A stretch of 64,000 bases of DNA from Ectothiorhodospira marina (GCF_900109495.1 NZ_FOAA01000003.1:62001-126000), one strand, 5' to 3'. Shown: positions 27,410 to 36,864, numbered from the stretch's first letter. A program made the numbers and translations. Notes: generated from the sequence alone by a model not told the origin.

Positions 27410-27449
27410 GCCCGCTCACTCATGGTGTCAAATACGTTAACATCGAGGC

Positions 27450-27731
27450 ATGAACGCAAGACTCACTCCTGACGATTCGAACCTTCAAAGGGCAGTCCTT
27501 GAGGTGCTTGACGACACCCTCGAACTGAAAGGTCGCACGGCCAGGTTCGATGCGGACACGCCCCTACTCGGTGCGCTACCGGAACTGGACTCACTGGCCG
27601 TTGCCTGGCTGATACAGGGACTGGAAGGGCGTTTTGGTATCCAGATCAACGATGACTGCGTGGACGCAGAGGCCTTTGCTACCGTGGGGACCTTGACCGC
27701 CCGCGTGCGTGACTGGCTGCAGAAGAACTAG
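27450..27731 (+). CDS. Acyl carrier protein (exosortase-A cluster type)
   Basis: 93 residues with the four-helix ACP pattern and a phosphopantetheine site at Ser48 in LPELDSLAVAWLI. It is shorter and more divergent than fatty-acid AcpP, and resembles the ACPs found in exosortase-A polysaccharide clusters beside adenylate-forming ligases; a CapK-type ligase lies at 31.4 kb. It is the only + strand gene in this block, and its last 53 bases overlap the end of the oppositely oriented glycosyltransferase. Role in acyl decoration of the glycan is inferred. Confidence 0.8.
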   Translation: MNARLTPDDSNLQRAVLEVLDDTLELKGRTARFDADTPLLGALPELDSLAVAWLIQGLEGRFGIQINDDCVDAEAFATVGTLTARVRDWLQKN

Positions 27732-28986
27732 AGCAGGAAGACTCAAGTATCTTTTGCAGGGCAGCCACCAAAGGGGGGATCTTCTTCTCCCAGACCTGTT
27801 CTTGAGCATGGGTGAGTATGGGCTCTTTATCCCACTGCCGAGCCAGGGCCTTGTGCAAGGATGCCGACAATGCCGCCGAATCCCCGAAGGGCACGATACT
27901 CCCCAGTGATTCGTGGTTGATGACTTCGGCATTGCCCCCCACGTTGGTGGTGACCACGGGCAGACCACAGGCCTGGGCCTCCAGAAAGACATTGGCCCAC
28001 CCCTCAAAACGCGTGGCAAGGACGAAGACATCTCCCGCGGAATACACCCAGCGCAGCTCATCGGCGGGCACCGACCCCAATAAACGCACACGATCCCCAA
28101 GCCCGAGTTCGCGCACCTGTTCCTGCAGTGCGTGCTCGTTATTGCCATCCGGCCCCCCGCCACCGGCGATAAGCAGGTAGAGATTGGGGTATTCACGGGC
28201 CAGATGGGGCATGGTGGCGATCACACGGTGATGCCCCTTGCGCTCATTGAGGCTTCCCACAGACACCAATACACGGGCGTCCTCCGGAACCCCCCATCGG
28301 GAACGGGCCTCAGCCCGAGGTTCCGGGCGGAACAGATCCAGATTGATCCCATTGGACATCACGGTAACCCGCTCCGGGGATTCACCCAGTGCCATGGCGG
28401 TGTCGCGCAGTGAGGCCGATACCGTGAAGATGTGCGCCGCTCCCGCCATGGCCCTGCGGGAGAGCCAAAGACGCACCCGGGTTTTGGCGATGCGATTAAT
28501 CGTGCCACGCAAGGTGATGGTATAAGGCACCCCCAACCCTCTCCCGAGCAGCCAGGCAGCCACGCCATCAGGGTAGATGAAATGGGAATCGATGACCCCG
28601 ATACCCCTGTCACGCTGAATTTGACGCAGGGTTCGCAGGCTTCCCAGGGCCTCGAATAGGCCGTCCAGCGCCTTGAACATCCCGGGAATGCACAAGAAAT
28701 GCGGATGGTAGACCACCAGGTCTTCTTGTATCTCCTTGTAGGGAACCGATGGCCTGTATCCCGGCCGGAGCCTTCGCAGCAACGATTGCCCGGGTGTCCA
28801 GGGGACGGGGGCCACCACCACGACGGGCAGCGTCTCACCCACCCTGCGCATGCGCTCCCGGACGAATACACCAAATGTCGGCTGGGCGCCATTGGGATAG
28901 ACGTGAGATAACACCACGACAGCGCCCCTTGGCGCAGGCTCACTCGGGGTCGTTTGCGGCCCCCCTTGCGCGACTTGTGATCTCAA
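27679..28986 (-). CDS. GT4-family glycosyltransferase
   Basis: 435 residues with TTG 28986 as start, overlapping the upstream stop (TTGA); a longer frame to 29070 would lie inside the upstream gene. GT-B signatures: VVVLSHVYPNGAQPTFGVFV, MSNGINLDLFRPE, SVGSLNERKGHHRVI, LLIAGGGGP and FEGWANVFLEAQACGLPVV (EX7E). The C-terminal 20 residues are Ser/Arg-rich and are encoded antisense to the ACP gene, so they are probably not part of the conserved fold. Likely adds one residue of the repeat unit. Confidence 0.82.
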   Translation of the reverse strand: MRSQVAQGGPQTTPSEPAPRGAVVVLSHVYPNGAQPTFGVFVRERMRRVGETLPVVVVAPVPWTPGQSLLRRLRPGYRPSVPYKEIQEDLVVYHPHFLCIPGMFKALDGLFEALGSLRTLRQIQRDRGIGVIDSHFIYPDGVAAWLLGRGLGVPYTITLRGTINRIAKTRVRLWLSRRAMAGAAHIFTVSASLRDTAMALGESPERVTVMSNGINLDLFRPEPRAEARSRWGVPEDARVLVSVGSLNERKGHHRVIATMPHLAREYPNLYLLIAGGGGPDGNNEHALQEQVRELGLGDRVRLLGSVPADELRWVYSAGDVFVLATRFEGWANVFLEAQACGLPVVTTNVGGNAEVINHESLGSIVPFGDSAALSASLHKALARQWDKEPILTHAQEQVWEKKIPPLVAALQKILESSCSSSSAASHARGRSRSPR

Positions 28987-30155
28987 TGGGCACGCTCCAC
29001 CAGATCCACTACGCGGGCGGCATTCGCTTGCCAGTGGTAGCCCTGCTGAATCACCCGCTCGGCGGCGCATCGGCCCATTTCCCTGCGGCGGTCTTGATCT
29101 ACCAGCAGGGCGGCCAACGCCTCCTCCATGGCTGGCCAGTCCCGCTCTGGAAAGAGTGCGGCGACGCGGCTATCCACGACCTCCGTAATATTGGGTTTCT
29201 CCGGCGCCACCACGGCACGCCCGATGGCCAGATACTCAAACAGCTTGATCGGGGATGCGTAGCTGGTGACATCTGGCTGTACCGCAATATCCATGGCGGC
29301 GATATGGGCTGGAATGCCCTCCCGGGGCACAGACCCGGTAAAGATGATCTTGTCCTCCAGGCCCTGCCGAGCCACCTGCTCCTTGAGCTCGAGCAAGGCC
29401 GGCCCCTCCCCCACGATCAGGAAACGAGCCTCGGGAAATCTGGCGCAGAGCCTGGGGGCGGCGGCCAGCAGGCCGTCAACCCCATGCCACGGCCGAATCC
29501 AGCCCACAAAACCGATCACGGTAGAGGCCTGGAATCCGTATCGATCCCGCACGAGTGTGCCATCAACCCCAGCATGAAACATGTCACGATTGACGCCATT
29601 GGGCATGACCAGCAACTTTTCTCTTGGGATGCCTCGATCCACAAAGATCTGCGCCATTGCACTGGTGACCACGATGGTTTTATCGGCGTTTTGAATCAGC
29701 CAGTTCTCCACTCCCTGGGCCAGCCTACGAAATACCAGACCACCGTGTTGGTCCAACTCCATGCTCAAAGGCGCATTCACTTCGAGGATAAAAGGCTTGC
29801 GCAGCAGGCGCGCCATCAATAAACCACTGACGCAGAAGAGGCTGTAACGCTCGTAAATAAAATGCGGTCGAAAGCGCAGAATCGCGCCGCTCAAGACGAT
29901 GAAGGCGACAAGGTTATACGCCATGGCCATCAGCTCGTACAGGGCATGCGGCACCCCAAGACCAAACAAGGAGTTGCCTTGCAGGGAACCGCTGGACCTT
30001 GTGGATGAACGCCTTGCCAGCGGCGCCACCTTCAACACCTGATGCCCGAGCTCTTCAAACGCTTGGCAGAGTTCATGTACGTGGATCCCTTGGGCATCTT
30101 CGCCTCGAGTGCGATGATGATAGACAATTTTCAATGGCACTTGCCCCATGATCAA
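28983..30155 (-). CDS. GT4-family glycosyltransferase
   Basis: 390 residues. GT-B features: KIVYHHRTRGEDAQGIHVHE near the N-terminus, MPNGVNRDMF, GFVGWIRPWHGVDGLLAA, LIVGEGPALLELKEQ and the EX7E-like SPIKLFEYLAIGRAVVAP. Related glycosyltransferases are frequent in exosortase-A clusters. It is 36 bases downstream of another GT4 gene and coupled to the next one. Sugar specificity unknown. Confidence 0.82.
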   Translation of the reverse strand: MIMGQVPLKIVYHHRTRGEDAQGIHVHELCQAFEELGHQVLKVAPLARRSSTRSSGSLQGNSLFGLGVPHALYELMAMAYNLVAFIVLSGAILRFRPHFIYERYSLFCVSGLLMARLLRKPFILEVNAPLSMELDQHGGLVFRRLAQGVENWLIQNADKTIVVTSAMAQIFVDRGIPREKLLVMPNGVNRDMFHAGVDGTLVRDRYGFQASTVIGFVGWIRPWHGVDGLLAAAPRLCARFPEARFLIVGEGPALLELKEQVARQGLEDKIIFTGSVPREGIPAHIAAMDIAVQPDVTSYASPIKLFEYLAIGRAVVAPEKPNITEVVDSRVAALFPERDWPAMEEALAALLVDQDRRREMGRCAAERVIQQGYHWQANAARVVDLVERAH

Positions 30156-30191
30156 GTTCGTTGTGTCGCTGGTTGCATGAAGAGTGGAGTT

Positions 30192-31388
30192 TTAAGTGGA
30201 GTGACCCTGGGTTGTGTTGAACTCAGTCAGCAGAGACTCCAGCTTTTTTGCCTGGGCCTCCCACGTGTAGTGAGCAAGCACCGTTTTTCGGCCCTCGCTT
30301 GCCATGCGCCTTCTTTGCCCCTTATCGCTTAGCAGGGCCAGGACCTGATCTGCAAATGCCTGGGGTTTGACGGCTATCCGTACATTCGCGCCATCCCTTG
30401 CCTCCAACCCGTCCACGGCCAGGGGCGTGGCAACGATCGGCACCCCCATGGACCAGGCCTGCAGGATCTTGTTCTTGATACCAGAGCCCAGGCGCATGGG
30501 GCAGGCAAAGAGTTGGGCACGGGCCAGGTACGGTCGGATATCGCTGACAAACCCTGTCACCTCGATGGCCTTATCGTGAGCCAATGCCTTGATTTCCTCG
30601 GATGGATCCTGCCCCACCAAGGTCAGATGGACATGGGGCATGACACGCCGGATACAGGGGAGAATGTCCCGTGCCAGGTGGCAGGCCGCATCCACATTGG
30701 GCGGAAAACTCAGATTGCCCTCGAACACGATCTCACCCGAGTTCTGCGCCTTCTTGAAAGGCGGCGCGAAAAAAGTTGCATCCACCCCATTGGGGATGAC
30801 GTGCGTGGGCACCTGGGGGCAGTTTCGAACAAAGGATTCACGATCCGCCGGTGCCACAAATAGAACCGCGCGCGCCCGTGGTGCCAGCCTGCGCTCGAAG
30901 GCCAGCGTGAGTCGATAGCGCTTATACAGCCTTAACCATCGATAGGGGCGACGCTCGCGCAACAAAAGCCGACGCAGCGTCAAGCCATCGTGATCGCACT
31001 CATCGACGAGCACGGGGATGTTCAAATCATCCGGCACCGAAGGCATGAGCCTGAATCCGCCCACCCACAACACATCATACGAGTTTTCCTGGTGTAGTCG
31101 CCTGATGGCCTGCAGCATGGTCTGGCTTGATGGCACCAGTTTTTGCGGATTCATGGCATCCATGATCCGATGCCATGCCCCCCTGCCCCGTGGTGGCAGC
31201 CAATCTGCCACGTGCAGGATCTCTCCAAAACACCCCTGCAAACCCTCGTAGGGTTCCGGCTTGGCCCCTGCGTGCACCAAGTCCACTCGATGGCGCGTGG
31301 CCAGGGCAGGCACGTAATGGGTCAGGCGCAGATTCTGCCCGTCAGTCGGCGGAGAGGGGTAGCCGGTAAACACCGCCAGGATCTTCAA
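30192..31388 (-). CDS. GT4-family glycosyltransferase (Stp1-like)
   Basis: 398 residues: N-terminal KILAVFTGYPSPPTDGQNLR, then VIPNGVDATFFAPP, IVFEGNLSFPPNVDAACHL and LRLGSGIKNKILQAWSMGVP. The arrangement FxGxxxxxPNxDA plus GSGIKNKILQ is that of the TIGR03087-type sugar transferase of exosortase systems, also represented at 43-44 kb. It overlaps the CapK-like ligase gene by four bases (ATGA), so the two are coupled. Confidence 0.82.
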   Translation of the reverse strand: MKILAVFTGYPSPPTDGQNLRLTHYVPALATRHRVDLVHAGAKPEPYEGLQGCFGEILHVADWLPPRGRGAWHRIMDAMNPQKLVPSSQTMLQAIRRLHQENSYDVLWVGGFRLMPSVPDDLNIPVLVDECDHDGLTLRRLLLRERRPYRWLRLYKRYRLTLAFERRLAPRARAVLFVAPADRESFVRNCPQVPTHVIPNGVDATFFAPPFKKAQNSGEIVFEGNLSFPPNVDAACHLARDILPCIRRVMPHVHLTLVGQDPSEEIKALAHDKAIEVTGFVSDIRPYLARAQLFACPMRLGSGIKNKILQAWSMGVPIVATPLAVDGLEARDGANVRIAVKPQAFADQVLALLSDKGQRRRMASEGRKTVLAHYTWEAQAKKLESLLTEFNTTQGHST

Positions 31389-32734
31389 GGCTCGAAACGT
31401 CCGCTGCAGGCCTCACTGAGCACCCAGCGATACTTGCCCGAGCGCTCAGGGAGGATAGCTTCAGGGAACTCAAATCGCACTGCCACGGGCTCATCCAGGA
31501 TGGCCTGCAGCTTTTCCCGAAGGGTCGCCAATTCGGCATCGGATAGGCTTTGCGAGCACACCAACTGCACATCCAGGCTGTGGTCGGGGCGCTGATAGAT
31601 GCGGAACTGTCGAAGTTTCGGCCATTCACGCAAGACATAAACCGGGGCAAGGCTGTGTATGGTCTTCCCGTCACGCCCCACCAGGAAATCATTCGAGCGC
31701 CCCTCCAGCCTGCCAAGCAATGGGCCAGGGCGACCGCAGGGACAGGCATCCTCGTTCAAACTGCCCCGATCACCGATTCGATATCTCACCAGGGGCATCC
31801 CATAGCCATCCAGGTTGGTCACCAGCAGCTCACCGACACCCTCGGCGTCCGGTTCGTCCACCTCCACATGGACGTGCTCCCCCATGACATGCAGATGGCC
31901 GAAAGGGCACTCGTGGGCCACGAGCCCCCCATCTCGAGAACCATATTCATTGACCACAGGGCAGCCGAAGGCCGTCTGCATGGCCTGCCTTTGATGGTCA
32001 AGCAGCATCTCCGAGGTGCAGGACACGAGGGCGGGCCGATAATTGCCTAAAGCCTGGGGATGGTCCAACAACCACAAGGCCATGCGATAAATGACAGTGG
32101 GATATCCGTAGATCAATCTTGGCTTGAAGCTGGCCAAGTAGGCCGCATACCCTTGCAGGCGGGCGTCTGTGAGATCAAATGCAGAGAGCAGTGCCAGGTT
32201 CAGTAACCATCGATTCTTGAATGCAACAAGACGTGTCTGCTTGCCCAGCTCGATAGGAGACCCCCAGAAATCCAGTTGGCGCTGCCCAGGCAGCACGCCA
32301 AACCAGCTCCGTGCAAAGTATTTCTGGGCGTTATGGCGTGATTCTTTGACCTTGTCGCTATAGAACGTAAGGGGCTCACCGGTGGAGCCCCCCGTATTGG
32401 ATGGAATCAGCCTCCCCCTCCACATGGGGGCCACCAGGTCTTCGCGATGGTTGCGAATGTCGTGGCGGGTGAGCACGGCGAGCCTGCGAAAGCCTTCAGG
32501 CGTCAGTGTTTCCATGTCTCTCAGACCGGCAGCCGACAATGTCTCTTTGTAGTAAGGCACGTGCCGTTGACAATGAGTTAGCAAGGCTTGAAGACGCTGC
32601 CAGCGCATTTCCTGGCGCGTCGACGCATCAAGCTGCTCCAGTCGATGATAGCCGGCATAGGCAGACATGGTGCCCCGCCCCCTGAGGCGCTCATGCAGCG
32701 GCAATAACACAAAACGCGTCAATCTTTCGTCCAA
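31385..32734 (-). CDS. CapK/PaaK-like adenylate-forming ligase
   Basis: 449 residues from TTG 32734, behind GTAGGA. Adenylation features include SNTGGSTGEPLTFYSD (P-loop-like, about 112-127), VNEYGSRDGGLVAHEC, VTNLDGYGMPLVRYRIGDRG and a PCGRPGPLLGRLEGRSND cysteine region, as in phenylacetate-CoA ligases and CapK of capsule clusters. It would activate an acid as acyl-AMP, perhaps loading the ACP at 27.5 kb. Coupled to the downstream GT4 gene. Acid substrate unknown. Confidence 0.82.
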   Translation of the reverse strand: MDERLTRFVLLPLHERLRGRGTMSAYAGYHRLEQLDASTRQEMRWQRLQALLTHCQRHVPYYKETLSAAGLRDMETLTPEGFRRLAVLTRHDIRNHREDLVAPMWRGRLIPSNTGGSTGEPLTFYSDKVKESRHNAQKYFARSWFGVLPGQRQLDFWGSPIELGKQTRLVAFKNRWLLNLALLSAFDLTDARLQGYAAYLASFKPRLIYGYPTVIYRMALWLLDHPQALGNYRPALVSCTSEMLLDHQRQAMQTAFGCPVVNEYGSRDGGLVAHECPFGHLHVMGEHVHVEVDEPDAEGVGELLVTNLDGYGMPLVRYRIGDRGSLNEDACPCGRPGPLLGRLEGRSNDFLVGRDGKTIHSLAPVYVLREWPKLRQFRIYQRPDHSLDVQLVCSQSLSDAELATLREKLQAILDEPVAVRFEFPEAILPERSGKYRWVLSEACSGRFEP

Positions 32735-32791
32735 TGCATCCTACCTCATGGCTCTAATGGTCACGCGGCAATCACCGGCCGTCAGCGGCCG

Positions 32792-33958
32792 TCAGCGGAC
32801 CCTGCACAACAATCCGGCATACAGTTCATCATACCGATGGATCATTGCCGACAGGCTGAAGGCCGTCTCCACTCGCTTTCGGGCGGCTTGCCCTTCTCGC
32901 CTGATCCGCGCTGGATCATCCAGGTAATGAACCAGGACTTTCGCCAATGCTGCCGGGCTTGACGGCGGAACGAGGCTGCCTGTCTCGCCCTCGACCACAA
33001 GTTCGGGTAGCCCCCCCACTCGGCTGGCCACCACGGGCAGTCCACTGGCCATGGCCTCCAGCACCGTGACCGGCGTGCCCTCTGCCAGTGAGGGAAGCAC
33101 GAAGATATCCATGCCAGCCAGTAGGATTGGGGTGTCATCCCGTGCCCCCGTCAGCCAGACCTGATCCGACACATCGAGGTGCTCCACCTCGCGGGCGATG
33201 GCATCACGCTCCGGCCCATCCCCCACCAGCACGAGCCGCAAACGTTCAAACATTTCGGGCCGCAGCGATCGCAGTTGGGCAAAGGCTCGCACCAGGGATA
33301 CTTGATCCTTGACGGGCTGCATGCGACCCACCGTGCCTATCACGAGGGTGCCTTGGGAGGTGTCAAATCCCGGCGGCATCAGGGGCGCATCGGCCGGTGA
33401 GCGCGGTTTGAAGCGTTGCGTACTCACCCCGTTGTACAAGAGCGCCGCACGGCCACCGGGTATGCCTATTCGGTGCAAGTACTCCAGGAGATCACTGGAC
33501 ACGGCGAGGTGCCGATGCACAAAGGGGCTGAGCAGGCGCCTGAGGCGCTGAAGCTTGACGTTACTGCCATCCAGGTCACCCATATCGCGCCCATGCTCGG
33601 CATGGATACGCACCGGCACGCCCGCCAGCCAGGCAAGCGGCTGATATTCCAGTGCGGCCATATTGCACGAGTGCAGGATATCGGGACGCAGCCGCCGCAT
33701 GAGACGCCAGAATCGATACCCGGTCGTGAGCCCAAGCCCGGGGGGTTTGTGCAGGGCGTGGATGGCGGTATCAGGCGGAAGCCGATGGAGGAAGTCGGGG
33801 TTAAAATCATCGAGGCACACCACCACGTGGCGATACCGGTCGCTGGGCAAACCCTGGATGAGCTCCAGCAGGATGTTCTCCAACCCCCCCACATCCAGGC
33901 GATAGATGAGATGGGCCACCAAGGGACGGGGGCCAGGGCTTGCATTTGCGCTACTCAC
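32792..33958 (-). CDS. Sugar transferase of the exosortase-A system (TIGR03088-like GT4)
   Basis: 388 residues from GTG 33958, which overlaps the end of the methyltransferase gene; a longer in-frame reading lies wholly inside that gene and is rejected. VAHLIYRLDVGGLENILLEL at the N-terminus is characteristic of TIGR03088. Donor-site motifs: LLYNGVSTQRFKP, IGTVGRMQPVKDQ, LVGDGPERDAI and EGTPVTVLEAMASGLPVVAS. This gene ties the 27-35 kb block to the XrtA operon at 39-52 kb. Confidence 0.87.
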   Translation of the reverse strand: MSSANASPGPRPLVAHLIYRLDVGGLENILLELIQGLPSDRYRHVVVCLDDFNPDFLHRLPPDTAIHALHKPPGLGLTTGYRFWRLMRRLRPDILHSCNMAALEYQPLAWLAGVPVRIHAEHGRDMGDLDGSNVKLQRLRRLLSPFVHRHLAVSSDLLEYLHRIGIPGGRAALLYNGVSTQRFKPRSPADAPLMPPGFDTSQGTLVIGTVGRMQPVKDQVSLVRAFAQLRSLRPEMFERLRLVLVGDGPERDAIAREVEHLDVSDQVWLTGARDDTPILLAGMDIFVLPSLAEGTPVTVLEAMASGLPVVASRVGGLPELVVEGETGSLVPPSSPAALAKVLVHYLDDPARIRREGQAARKRVETAFSLSAMIHRYDELYAGLLCRVR

Positions 33959-34691
33959 TGGGCTTTCTCGCCGACAACAGCACGGCGTGACTCGCGAGGG
34001 AACCAAGCCAGGGTAAGGCGTGAAACAGTTTTCGCGCGGACCGGGTTTCCACGCCCCACTGCAGCCGGTGCCATTGGGTGGGCACGATGGGCACCCAGTG
34101 CACCTGCACGTCCATAGCACCCGCCGCCTCCAGCCATGCTCCGAATTGCGAAACGCGATCGTAGCGAAGATTGAGCGAACGCCGCCGCAGGCGGGCTTGC
34201 GCACGTTTGGCAAGGGTATGCAGGCAATTGCGATTCAGCACGTCAACCCAGATCTGGCCTCCTGGCTTGACCACCCGCACCATTTCGGACACTGCCCGTT
34301 CGGGACGTGATAGCGCCTGCATCACACCGAAACAGATGATCCCGTCCAATGCGCTGGACTCGATGGGAAGTTGCGTGACGTCCCCTACGGCCCAGGGGGT
34401 GTTATTCAGCGAGTTTCGCACGCAGGCCTTTTGCAGGGATGGAAGGGAGTAATCCAGCCCAATGGCGCTGACGCCTTGTTCGGAAAGGTAACGGGTGTAA
34501 CTGCCGGCACCACAGCCGGCATCCAGCCAGAGCGAGCCGGGCACATCCCCGGGCCAAAGGCGCTGGAAGTTGCGCAGCCGAGTGTCCAGGCCCGAAGCCG
34601 TCCATCCGGCAATCTCGGCATCATCCTGAAACCGTTGGCCGCGTTCCACAAAGCGGCGTCGCCATTGTTCTTCGAATCCTGGGCGGGTCAT
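33951..34691 (-). CDS. Class I SAM-dependent methyltransferase
   Basis: 246 residues. Motif I LWLDAGCGAGSYTRYL (about 54-69), acidic loop GLDYSLPSL, DVTQLPIESSALDGIICFG and post-motif RVVKPGGQIWVDV are all present. It heads the coupled series methyltransferase-GT4 on the - strand. Substrate may be a sugar or lipid of the exosortase-A polysaccharide; ubiquinone-type methyltransferases look similar, so this is inferred from location. Confidence 0.82.
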   Translation of the reverse strand: MTRPGFEEQWRRRFVERGQRFQDDAEIAGWTASGLDTRLRNFQRLWPGDVPGSLWLDAGCGAGSYTRYLSEQGVSAIGLDYSLPSLQKACVRNSLNNTPWAVGDVTQLPIESSALDGIICFGVMQALSRPERAVSEMVRVVKPGGQIWVDVLNRNCLHTLAKRAQARLRRRSLNLRYDRVSQFGAWLEAAGAMDVQVHWVPIVPTQWHRLQWGVETRSARKLFHALPWLGSLASHAVLLSARKPSE

Positions 34692-34787
34692 GGGGGCTTT
34701 TCTTGGTTATTTGCGGCAAGTGTAACGGATCCCATCCGCCCGGGTCATTCCCCGAAACGCACAAGTCGCTTTTAGCGTTACTCCGAC

Positions 34788-34880
34788 GAGACCCACGGGG
34801 CTGTCGGATTCGGTGGGTTTCAAGAACGGCACGGATGTGCGATACCCTGCGAGCATTCTAAATTCCCATCCAGTCTCAAT
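34788..34880 (+). pseudogene. Decayed fragment of a DAHP synthase (aroG)
   Basis: The + strand reads GLSDSVGFKNGTD, nearly identical to GLSTPVGFKNGTD in intact aroG at 37.9 kb. DNA similarity begins at ACCCAC and resumes after a 14-base deletion relative to aroG, then fades; further right a weak AILxS..PxS resemblance continues. Same orientation as aroG, 3.1 kb away. Length is short, so the call rests on that one motif. Confidence 0.5.
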
Positions 34881-34884
34881 GCAG

Positions 34885-35727
34885 TTAGGCGGCTCCCTGT
34901 ATATTCTTATCATGAAAACAAAACAAGGTCTCGCCGGAAAGGATATAATCGAAGGGATATTGGCTCACGCATGAAAAAAACGAACGACTAGTTCCTTGCC
35001 AGGGCAATACCCAGTCATCCAGCTCAATCATTATAAGGTGACAGTCTTCGACCCATTCACAATTCCGGGAAAAAAGCTCGCCTTGAGCACCTTCGATATC
35101 GATTTTGATGATAAATGGTGAATCCACTCCGGCCCGCCTGCAGAGGTCTTCGACAGTATACGCCGGGACAGTATTCTCGACTTGCACTTCACCTTTTCCC
35201 ACTTGAAAGGCACTGGATCCAGCCTGAGGGTTCTTAATATTCACATAGCCACCCTCACTCCAGACAGCACCCCACACGGGCAATACCGCCCCCCCCAAAC
35301 CAGCCAGATTTTTCTCTAGAAGGCTGAAGTTTTCCTTATCTGGCTCCACCACCACTATTGTGGCCTCGGGGAACATGTTAGCAAGATATAGCGATGAAAG
35401 CCCAATATTACCCCCACAGTCCAGTATGACAGGGCGCTGGTTATTGGCTAACTTCGACCGATATGACTCGAAGACACGCGCACTTTGGGAAAACTTTTCA
35501 AGCCTATATTGCTGGGTCACCAAGCACTGCCAAAAGATTGCATGATCACTTACTGTATTCCTAAGAAACACACTATTAGGATAACCCGGCAAACGGCATT
35601 CCAACAAAGAGTCATGCTTTCGTAACAACCGTGACTCGCTTGAAAACAGCAACTGCAAACCACGCCAAAACCCAAAGGCGCGAACATAATTTGGCACTTT
35701 GGCAATGAGTCGATACAAGCGATTCAT
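34885..35727 (-). CDS. FkbM-family methyltransferase
   Basis: 280 residues from ATG 35727, with AGGGGG eight bases before it; a GTG three codons upstream is less likely. PVILDCGGNIGLSSLYLA is the SAM loop (G-x-N-x-G), then VVVEPDKENF, and FIIKIDIEGAQGELF is the family's DxEG motif. The preceding 85 residues form a typical FkbM N-terminal region. It follows the glycosyltransferase at 36 kb by 44 bases. AT content is higher than in the aroG side. Likely O-methylates a sugar. Confidence 0.8.
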   Translation of the reverse strand: MNRLYRLIAKVPNYVRAFGFWRGLQLLFSSESRLLRKHDSLLECRLPGYPNSVFLRNTVSDHAIFWQCLVTQQYRLEKFSQSARVFESYRSKLANNQRPVILDCGGNIGLSSLYLANMFPEATIVVVEPDKENFSLLEKNLAGLGGAVLPVWGAVWSEGGYVNIKNPQAGSSAFQVGKGEVQVENTVPAYTVEDLCRRAGVDSPFIIKIDIEGAQGELFSRNCEWVEDCHLIMIELDDWVLPWQGTSRSFFSCVSQYPFDYILSGETLFCFHDKNIQGAA

Positions 35728-35771
35728 GAATAACACCCCCTATGCTTTAAGCGGCATGAAGCAGAGGACAC

Positions 35772-36701
35772 CTACAGATTCCGCATCACACGGTTGGCGA
35801 ATCGCCGGTAGTCATCTGTGTGAAATCGATCCGATCCTATAAAATGCACAGCCGAAACCCGACCTGAAAATCCACCCTCGTATACCGGAAATCGATAATT
35901 TTGATATTTGGGCCAAGGTAAAAGCATCCCGCCGCAATCACTCGAAATCATCACGTTTGACGCAAATTGCTCTGACCCCCATTGTTGCCAAACCGCGTCG
36001 CCGAGCAATTGCGCATAGAACTCGCTCAGCGCCTGCAGGTCGCCGAATCGAAAAGCGCCTTGGGCAAAACCTGCAAAGCCCGAGCAGCCCCTGAGGTATC
36101 TATCAACGCAATCAAGGGGAATTTGATCTAGGTGTGCTTCGCATATGGGTTGAATGTGCGAGTTCCCCCAGCGCTTGGCCAGCTTCGCCATGTACGCGAG
36201 GTCCGCACCATCCGTCCACATCGGCCCTCCTATCATAAAGCTTTGGTTGGCCCGGACGGCATTATTGATCTCCGGTAAAGGACCAATAAAAAGAAGATCA
36301 GAATCAATCTGGATCACGTAGGCATTCTGGGACCGCTTAATAATATAAGCCAGGCGCTCCCACGTGCCACCGGAAGGACAGCGACCCAATTCCACATCGG
36401 CTATTGGCGTGATCTGAACCCCTTGAAGATGGTGCTTGAGGGTCGAGTAGTCATCCGCCGTCAGGCTCCCATCATCTAAAATTTCTACCTTGACTTGACC
36501 AAACTGGTAAATGAAGGACTTGATGGCAATCAACGCCGCCTTAACTGCCGCATGATGAACTTGCGATACGACAACCACTCCCGCTTCGACGTTGGCAAAA
36601 ACAGGTTCAGTTTCTACAATGAAAGCCTCATCACGTGAGAAACGCCACCGATAAAAATCACGACGAAGGCGCCGTTGCAGTCGCATAAGGAAATCCAACA
36701 T
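35772..36701 (-). CDS. Putative glycosyltransferase (GT-A fold)
   Basis: 309 residues behind a GGGGGC site. After an N-terminal basic segment the GT-A pattern appears: EAGVVVVSQVHHAAVKAALI, VEILDDGSLTADDY and the DxD motif YVIQIDSDLLFIGPL (about 127-141), then an acceptor half with GCSGFAGFAQGAF. I cannot place it in a numbered family with confidence. Upstream of the FkbM gene on the same strand, so the two probably form one small transcript. Confidence 0.65.
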   Translation of the reverse strand: MLDFLMRLQRRLRRDFYRWRFSRDEAFIVETEPVFANVEAGVVVVSQVHHAAVKAALIAIKSFIYQFGQVKVEILDDGSLTADDYSTLKHHLQGVQITPIADVELGRCPSGGTWERLAYIIKRSQNAYVIQIDSDLLFIGPLPEINNAVRANQSFMIGGPMWTDGADLAYMAKLAKRWGNSHIQPICEAHLDQIPLDCVDRYLRGCSGFAGFAQGAFRFGDLQALSEFYAQLLGDAVWQQWGSEQFASNVMISSDCGGMLLPWPKYQNYRFPVYEGGFSGRVSAVHFIGSDRFHTDDYRRFANRVMRNL

Positions 36702-36864
36702 TTTAAGCCCCCAGTCATTCAGGCTTCTACCTGAATCCGTGACGAACCCTCATCACACTTCATGATGAATCTTCAAAAACAATAAGATAATCGAGAAAGT
36801 CAGTCCACTTTACTGGACCAGCTGGGCACACCAGATGCCCCTCAGATACCCTCGCCTCAAGCAG

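Noticed and set aside
34707-34913. Small - strand frame of 68 codons upstream of the methyltransferase
   Set aside because: No motif; it overlaps the aroG-like fragment on the opposite strand and the end of the FkbM gene.
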